Source: Desulfovibrio sp.
GTDB taxonomy: Bacteria; Desulfobacterota; Desulfovibrionia; Desulfovibrionales; Desulfovibrionaceae
Direction: 5' to 3'
Assembly: GCA_020217165.1 (NCBI GenBank)
Contig: JAIWOE010000140.1
Span: 1-9,994 of the forward strand
Length of the DNA: 9,994 nt
Below are positions 6,595-9,994 of the stretch, in pieces (within the stretch, counting starts at the first letter, position 1; every line of letters begins with the position of its first letter). A model generated the notes under the pieces. That model had not been told where the DNA came from and made no database searches. It saw nothing but the letters and a program-made list of their open reading frames with translations. Position numbers and translations under genes: made by a program.

Positions 6595-7101
6595 ATGGCG
6601 GTGTTGCGCTGGGTCGCGCGGGTGGCTGTGTTGTTATCGGTGCTTGCTACCGTGGGGGTGGGGGTGTTCAATGGTGCGGTGTATCCTTCCCACGGCTTGT
6701 CGGGCTACAAGGCAGACGAATACGAGAAGGTGATCCTCAAGGCAGCGGCACTGTATGCCGTGTCTGTGGGGATGAGCCTGGATGGGATCCTGGAAACCGA
6801 CTATCGTACCCTGGGCGCAGGCAAGGGCAGCTTTGCCTGGGGTATCGTTTCCTTGCGGGACCGCCAGCATGTCCAATATCGCTTATGGGTTTCGCTGCAG
6901 CGTTTTGGAGATGAATGGGCCCGCGCCTCCAGCAATGTCTATCCGGACAACAAATCCCTGGGGCTCATTATGGACCCCTGGGACCGCATGCTGTTCCTTA
7001 AGGATACGGAGCCGAACATGTCTAAGACGCGTTCGGAGCTGGACATGCTGACCAGGGAGCAGACCCGCAGGTTCAGGGAATACATGCGCACCAGTCTGTA
7101 G
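6595..7101 (+). CDS. Small membrane-anchored protein of unknown function
   Basis: 168 aa. ATG 6595 lies 1 bp after the previous stop, with GGAGG at 6581-6585 (9-base spacing). An in-frame start at 6484 would overlap the previous gene by 110 bp and place hydrophilic residues before the membrane segment. Residues about 6-28 (WVARVAVLLSVLATVGVGVF) are a signal anchor or signal peptide. The rest is soluble and probably periplasmic, with DEYEKVILKAAALYAVSVGM near 41-60, an aromatic beta-like part near 79-110 (SFAWGIVSLRDRQHVQYRLW) and an Arg/Glu-rich helical tail. No known domain or catalytic motif is recognised. It is the third gene of the glycosyltransferase operon; no clear intrinsic terminator follows before the tRNA. 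Confidence 0.75.
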   Translation: MAVLRWVARVAVLLSVLATVGVGVFNGAVYPSHGLSGYKADEYEKVILKAAALYAVSVGMSLDGILETDYRTLGAGKGSFAWGIVSLRDRQHVQYRLWVSLQRFGDEWARASSNVYPDNKSLGLIMDPWDRMLFLKDTEPNMSKTRSELDMLTREQTRRFREYMRTSL

Positions 7102-7256
7102 CCGAAACGCCCAGGCGGTGTCTTGCCTTTGGCGGCGCTTGCTGGTAGGTGACTCTCCTTTACCCGAACCGTTGTTGCAACGGCCAGGGCAGGGGGGGGG
7201 CGGCGACGCAGGCCGGACATCCGGGCCTGTGGCGTTGTGGCTGCAGCACCCATCGT
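7102..7256. other. Spacer before tRNA-Leu with two small hairpins and a G-run
   Basis: A perfect 6 bp stem, CCGTTG (7169-7174) with CAACGG (7178-7183), has a 3-base loop. A second imperfect hairpin spans 7210-7228 (AGGCCGG with CCGGGCCT, one bulge). Neither has a T-run. An uninterrupted run of nine G lies at 7192-7200. I found no convincing promoter, though the tRNA must have one here or upstream. Confidence 0.35.
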
Positions 7257-7341
7257 GCGAGAGTGGCGGAATTGGTAGACGCACCGGATTTAGGATCCGG
7301 CGCCTCCGTGCGTGGGAGTTCGAGTCTCCCCTCTCGCACCA
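7257..7341 (+). tRNA. tRNA-Leu, anticodon UAG
   Basis: 85 nt with encoded CCA. The acceptor stem is GCGAGAG (7257-7263) with CTCTCGC (7331-7337), then A73 (7338) and CCA (7339-7341). The leucine-type D region TGGCGGAATTGGTAGAC starts at 7264. The anticodon stem CCGGA/TCCGG (7284-7288 and 7296-7300) encloses the loop TTTAGGA, placing anticodon TAG at 7291-7293, which reads CUA and probably other CUN codons. The long variable arm (7301-7313, CGC/GCG stem) is the class II mark of tRNA-Leu. The T arm is GGGAG/CTCCC with loop TTCGAGT. It lies 81 bp before tig and may share its transcript. Confidence 0.97.
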
Positions 7342-7422
7342 GGATCCGTCCGCACCGCCCTGGAGCCGCCGGCAGTCCCGGCGTTATGTGCGTTATGAAT
7401 CGAGTGCAAGGAGATCTCTCGA

Positions 7423-8742
7423 ATGGAATACACTGTTGAAGCCGTCACCTCTGTAAAGCGCAGCATCAAGGTTCACGTGCCTGAAGACGAGGTGCACGCC
7501 TCCCTGGCCGCCACCACGGCCATGTATCGCAAAGATGTGGATATCAAGGGCTTCCGCAAGGGCAAGGCCCCCACGAGCATCATTGAAGGCAAGTTCAAGA
7601 AGCAGATCGTGGCCGAGGCCACCACGGATCTGGTGAACCTGCACATCAATGAAATCCTGGGTGAGCTCAAGGTGTCCCCAGTTTCCCGCATCGACTTCGA
7701 TGGGGGCGAACTGGAAAAGGGCCAAGCCTTCGACTACACCATCAGTTTTGAAGTCATGCCCGAGATCGACCTGCCCGCCTACGAAGGCACCACGGTGGAA
7801 GAAGAAGCCCCCGTGGTCAACGAGGCGGAAATCGAGGCCGTGATGGACCGCATCCGCAACAACGCTGCGGAAGTGGTGCCCGTGGAGATGCCCCGCAAGC
7901 CCGTGAACGGCGATATCGTCACCGTCAGCTTCAAGGCCCGCAAGGATGGTGCCGTCATCCCCGGCCTGCAGGCAGACAATTTCGAGCTTTCCCTGGGTGA
8001 AGGCCATGCCCTGGAGTCCTTCGAAGAGATGGTCAAAACCTTGGAGCCCGGGCAGTCCACCACCGGCCCCATGACGTTCCCCGACGATTTTCTGAATACC
8101 GAGCTCGCTGGCCAAACCGTCGACATGGATCTCACCTTGCACGCGGTGAAGGAAAAGAAGCTCCCGCCCCTGACGGATGAGTTGGCCAAAAAGGCCGGTG
8201 GCTTTGAAAGCGTGGAGAAAATGCGCGAGGCCATCACCAAATCCTACATGGAAAGCCGCCGCCAGCTGCACCGCGCCACGGCGCAGAAAAAGTTCCTGGA
8301 CGAGTTGCTTTCCCGCGTGAGCTTCGAGATTCCGCCCTCCCTGTTGGGCCGCCACCTGGACAACCTGGTGGGCGAGGCCGTGCATCGGGCCGAGCGCCAG
8401 GGCAAGACCCTGGAGGCCGTGACCGGCATGGATCCCGAAGCCTACCGCGCCCACGTGACCCCCCAGGCGGAAGAACTTGCCCGGGCGGAGATCTTCCTGC
8501 TCACCGTGGCCAGGAAGGATGGCGTGGAAGTGACCGAGCAGGAGGTGGATTTCCACCTGCGGCAGCTGGCGGCGCGTATGGGCCAGGATTTTCACGAGCT
8601 CAAGCAGTTCTATTCCCAGCACGGGCTGATTTTTGAGGTGCGGGACAAGCTGCTGGCGGACAAGGCCATGGAACGCATGTATTCCAAGGTGAATGTCGTG
8701 GAAGTGCCCGCGCCCCAGACCGAGGCCCCGGCGACGGAGTAG
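7423..8742 (+). CDS. tig: Trigger factor, ribosome-associated chaperone and peptidyl-prolyl isomerase
   Basis: 439 aa, close to the 432 of E. coli. AAGGAGA (7408-7414) lies 8 bases before the ATG. The N-terminal ribosome-docking domain has the signature IKGFRKGKAP with G43-F44-R45-K46, the loop that binds ribosomal protein L23 beside the exit tunnel. Residues about 155-240 form the FKBP-type isomerase domain (NGDIVTVSFKARKDG, then a PDDF segment). Residues about 250-425 form the helical, SurA-like C-terminal chaperone arms, with a short acidic/Pro tail. The protein is cytosolic and holds nascent chains during synthesis. It is followed by clpP and clpX, a common arrangement linking folding with proteolysis, but here with an unusually long 318 bp gap. 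Identification is firm. Confidence 0.97.
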   Translation: MEYTVEAVTSVKRSIKVHVPEDEVHASLAATTAMYRKDVDIKGFRKGKAPTSIIEGKFKKQIVAEATTDLVNLHINEILGELKVSPVSRIDFDGGELEKGQAFDYTISFEVMPEIDLPAYEGTTVEEEAPVVNEAEIEAVMDRIRNNAAEVVPVEMPRKPVNGDIVTVSFKARKDGAVIPGLQADNFELSLGEGHALESFEEMVKTLEPGQSTTGPMTFPDDFLNTELAGQTVDMDLTLHAVKEKKLPPLTDELAKKAGGFESVEKMREAITKSYMESRRQLHRATAQKKFLDELLSRVSFEIPPSLLGRHLDNLVGEAVHRAERQGKTLEAVTGMDPEAYRAHVTPQAEELARAEIFLLTVARKDGVEVTEQEVDFHLRQLAARMGQDFHELKQFYSQHGLIFEVRDKLLADKAMERMYSKVNVVEVPAPQTEAPATE

Positions 8743-8815
8743 TCTCGGAGGCGTCGGCTCCGCGGCTGCCTGGCCAACGGCCCGTGAGTGGGTGCACCCG
8801 CCAGAGCCCCTTGCC

Positions 8816-8831
8816 TGGCACGACGTTTGCT
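8816..8831 (+). promoter_or_regulatory. Sigma-54 (RpoN) -24/-12 promoter upstream of clpP
   Basis: TGGCACG (8816-8822), a 4-base spacer and TTGCT (8827-8831) match the core of the sigma-54 consensus at every conserved position. The invariant GG (8817-8818) and GC (8829-8830) are separated by exactly 10 bases. The predicted start is near 8842, giving a clpP leader of about 220 nt. Such promoters need an AAA+ activator bound upstream; no activator gene is in the window. Confidence 0.65.
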
Positions 8832-8930
8832 TTACTGGCATGATGCTTGTTTTGTCCTATTGTTTGTTGAGATGCCGCGGCGCGGGAGTGGACGCCCCCC
8901 CGTCGCTGGTGTAGGATTCATGCGACACGA

Positions 8931-8970
8931 CAGTTCGGTGCACGGACGGTTTCGCCGTCCGTGCACACTG
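8931..8970 (+). other. Long hairpin in the putative clpP leader
   Basis: GTGCACGGACGG (8938-8949) and CCGTCCGTGCAC (8955-8966) form a perfect 12 bp stem with a TTTCG loop. CAGT (8931-8934) and ACTG (8967-8970) extend it by 4 bp past a 3-base bulge. No T-run follows, so it is not an intrinsic terminator. It could be a 5' UTR stability or processing structure, or an operator. Confidence 0.7.
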
Positions 8971-9046
8971 CCGCCACACCCACGCCGGGCCGGCCCCTCG
9001 TGCGGGTTCCTTCCGGAACACGCCTTGCCCGGACCAGCAGGAGCCA

Positions 9047-9053
9047 TAAGGAG
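9047..9053 (+). promoter_or_regulatory. Shine-Dalgarno site fixing the clpP start
   Basis: TAAGGAG 7 bases before ATG 9061. It confirms the 205-aa protein over longer in-frame starts at 8788 or 8920. Confidence 0.8.
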
Positions 9054-9060
9054 TATTGCC

Positions 9061-9678
9061 ATGGCCTGGGGCGCAGTGCCCTTTGTCATTGAGACGACCG
9101 GCCGCACCGAGCGGATGTACGACATCTACTCGCGTCTGCTCAAGGATCGTATCATACTGCTCAGCAGCGCCATTGACGACCATGTCGCCAGTCTGGTCTG
9201 CGCGCAGTTGTTGTTTCTGGAGTCCGAGAATCCTGAAAAGGAAATCAATCTGTACATCAACTCCCCCGGCGGCGTGGTGACGGCTGGTTTGGCCATCTAT
9301 GACACCATGCAGTACATTTCCGCCCCGGTGGTGACCCTGTGCCTGGGCCAGGCAGCCAGCATGGGGGCTTTTTTGCTGGCGGCAGGCGCCAAGGGCATGC
9401 GCTACACCTTGCCCCACAGCCGCATCATGCTGCACCAGCCCTCCGGCGGCTTCCACGGCCAGGCCACGGACATCGAAATCCACGCGCGCGAAGTGCTTCG
9501 CCTCAAGGAATCGCTCAACCAGATTCTGGCCAAGAACTGCGGCAAGGACGTGGAACAGATTGCCAGGGATACGGACCGCGACAATTTCATGACCGCGGAA
9601 GAAGCCAAGGCCTATGGCGTGGTGGACCACATCCTGACCTCGCGCCAGGACAGGAACGAGACCGGCGCCGCCACGTAG
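9061..9678 (+). CDS. clpP: ATP-dependent Clp protease proteolytic subunit
   Basis: 205 aa, a usual ClpP length. The N-terminus ([20 protein letters not shown]) matches the axial-loop region of the mature enzyme, with only about five residues before it, so no long propeptide. The serine-protease triad is in place: Ser100 in GQAASMGAF, His125 in HQPSGG and Asp174 in TDRDNFM, equivalent to Ser97/His122/Asp171 of mature E. coli ClpP. The oxyanion-hole glycines (SPGG, 68-71) are intact. It forms a double heptameric barrel in the cytosol that degrades proteins unfolded by ClpX or ClpA. clpX starts 21 bp after its stop, so the two are surely co-transcribed. Regulation may involve the sigma-54 element and leader hairpin upstream. 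Confidence 0.98.
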   Translation: MAWGAVPFVIETTGRTERMYDIYSRLLKDRIILLSSAIDDHVASLVCAQLLFLESENPEKEINLYINSPGGVVTAGLAIYDTMQYISAPVVTLCLGQAASMGAFLLAAGAKGMRYTLPHSRIMLHQPSGGFHGQATDIEIHAREVLRLKESLNQILAKNCGKDVEQIARDTDRDNFMTAEEAKAYGVVDHILTSRQDRNETGAAT

Positions 9679-9699
9679 CAAAAGGGAGGGACGGACCAC

Positions 9700-9994
9700 A
9701 TGGCCACCAAGAAACTCGGCACACCCCCGGAGCTGCATTGCTCGTTCTGTTCCAAAAGCCAGGACGAGGTGCAGCGCCTCATCGCTGGCCCGGACGTGTA
9801 CATCTGCGACGAGTGCGTGGCGCTGTGCAACGAGATCATCGCCCAGGAAAGCGTCAACGAAGACCTGGAGGACGGCCGGCTGCTTTCCCCCGAGGAAATT
9901 CATAAAAAGCTCGACGAGTATGTCATCGGCCAGCAGCACGCCAAGAAAATCCTGGCCGTGGCCGTGCACAACCACTACAAGCGGGTGTTCTTTC
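9700..9994 (+). CDS. clpX: Clp protease ATP-binding unfoldase subunit, N-terminal part (runs off window)
   Basis: 98 complete codons are present. GGAGG (9685-9689) lies 10 bases before the ATG. The N-terminus carries the ClpX-type Cys4 zinc-binding domain: CSFC (C14, C17) and CDEC (C36, C39), which dimerises and binds substrates and adaptors. The linker is followed by the start of the AAA+ module ([20 protein letters not shown], then [11 protein letters not shown]). The Walker A motif lies beyond the window. ClpX recognises tagged or damaged proteins and threads them into ClpP using ATP. It follows clpP directly. Identification is firm although the gene is incomplete here. Confidence 0.97.
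   Translation, partial: MATKKLGTPPELHCSFCSKSQDEVQRLIAGPDVYICDECVALCNEIIAQESVNEDLEDGRLLSPEEIHKKLDEYVIGQQHAKKILAVAVHNHYKRVFF

Larger units (their letters stand above)
8743..9060. other. 318 bp tig-clpP intergenic region with sigma-54 element and leader hairpin
   Basis: No gene is convincing. From left to right it holds a weak CGGAG/CTCCG pairing after the tig stop, a 10 bp palindrome GGGTGCACCC (8790-8799), a sigma-54 -24/-12 element (8816-8831), a long perfect hairpin (8931-8970) and the clpP ribosome binding site (9047-9053). The clpP frame is open back to an ATG at 8920, but the 47-residue extension is Arg/Pro-rich and unlike ClpP. No intrinsic terminator with a T-run follows tig. Confidence 0.6.

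Noticed and set aside
7257..7341. tRNA-Leu as an attachment site for an integrated element
   Set aside because: No integrase gene, no phage gene and no repeated 3' tRNA segment seen downstream; the following genes are housekeeping.
7381..7398. Direct repeat GCGTTATG at 7381-7388 and 7391-7398 before tig, as a promoter or operator
   Set aside because: Only 8 bp, no matching -35 element and no further structure; chance is adequate.
7393..8841. A 482-codon minus-strand frame opposite tig
   Set aside because: Antisense shadow of the trigger factor gene; His/Gly/Leu-rich with no recognisable domain.
8843..8914. Short open frame ([13 protein letters not shown]...) just after the sigma-54 element, as a leader peptide
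   Set aside because: The predicted transcript would start almost at its ATG, leaving no room for a ribosome binding site.
8788..9060. Longer ClpP starting at 8788 or 8920
   Set aside because: The extension is unlike ClpP, while TAAGGAG sits 7 bases before ATG 9061, where family similarity begins.

Overview
The window is GC-rich bacterial chromosome, most likely from a sulfate-reducing deltaproteobacterium of the Desulfovibrio type. The main reason is the block tRNA-Leu, tig, clpP, clpX in one direction, a gene order I associate with Desulfovibrio (there followed by lon). Supporting signs are the PEGA/TPR protein with a cysteine-marked C-terminus, the OmpA-like envelope protein, and a near-perfect sigma-54 promoter. 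The assignment is inference; no rRNA or other direct taxonomic marker is present.

Layout. Positions 1-94 hold the C-terminal end of an unidentified + strand gene. It is followed by a short array of 11-13 bp tandem repeats (109-180) and two strong hairpin terminators (237-270 and 366-404). The second lies between converging transcription units. Next is a large minus-strand gene (438-2405) for an exported protein with five PEGA-type repeats and a C-terminal TPR region. It diverges across an intergenic region of about 400 bp from a + strand gene (2804-4192) for an exported, possibly lipid-anchored protein with a calcium-binding-type linker and three consecutive OmpA-like peptidoglycan-binding domains, the third degenerate. 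Both are envelope proteins and may share a regulatory region.

After about 300 bp with no convincing gene comes a tight three-gene operon: a GT39/ArnT-type polytopic glycosyltransferase (4495-6171), overlapped by 4 bp by a small single-TM coiled-coil protein (6168-6593), then after 1 bp a second single-TM protein (6595-7101). I do not recognise the two small proteins. Their coupling to the glycosyltransferase suggests a joint envelope-glycan role, which is inference.

The last third is housekeeping: tRNA-Leu(UAG) (7257-7341), trigger factor (7423-8742), ClpP (9061-9678) and the start of ClpX (9700 to the window end). Trigger factor receives nascent chains at the ribosome; ClpP and ClpX form the ATP-dependent protease. 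The 318 bp gap between tig and clpP is the most interesting non-coding stretch: it carries a textbook sigma-54 -24/-12 element and, downstream of it, a long perfect hairpin in what would be the clpP leader. If active, clpP(X) would have a sigma-54-dependent promoter besides any read-through from tig. I saw no CRISPR array, transposase, phage gene or clear attachment site.
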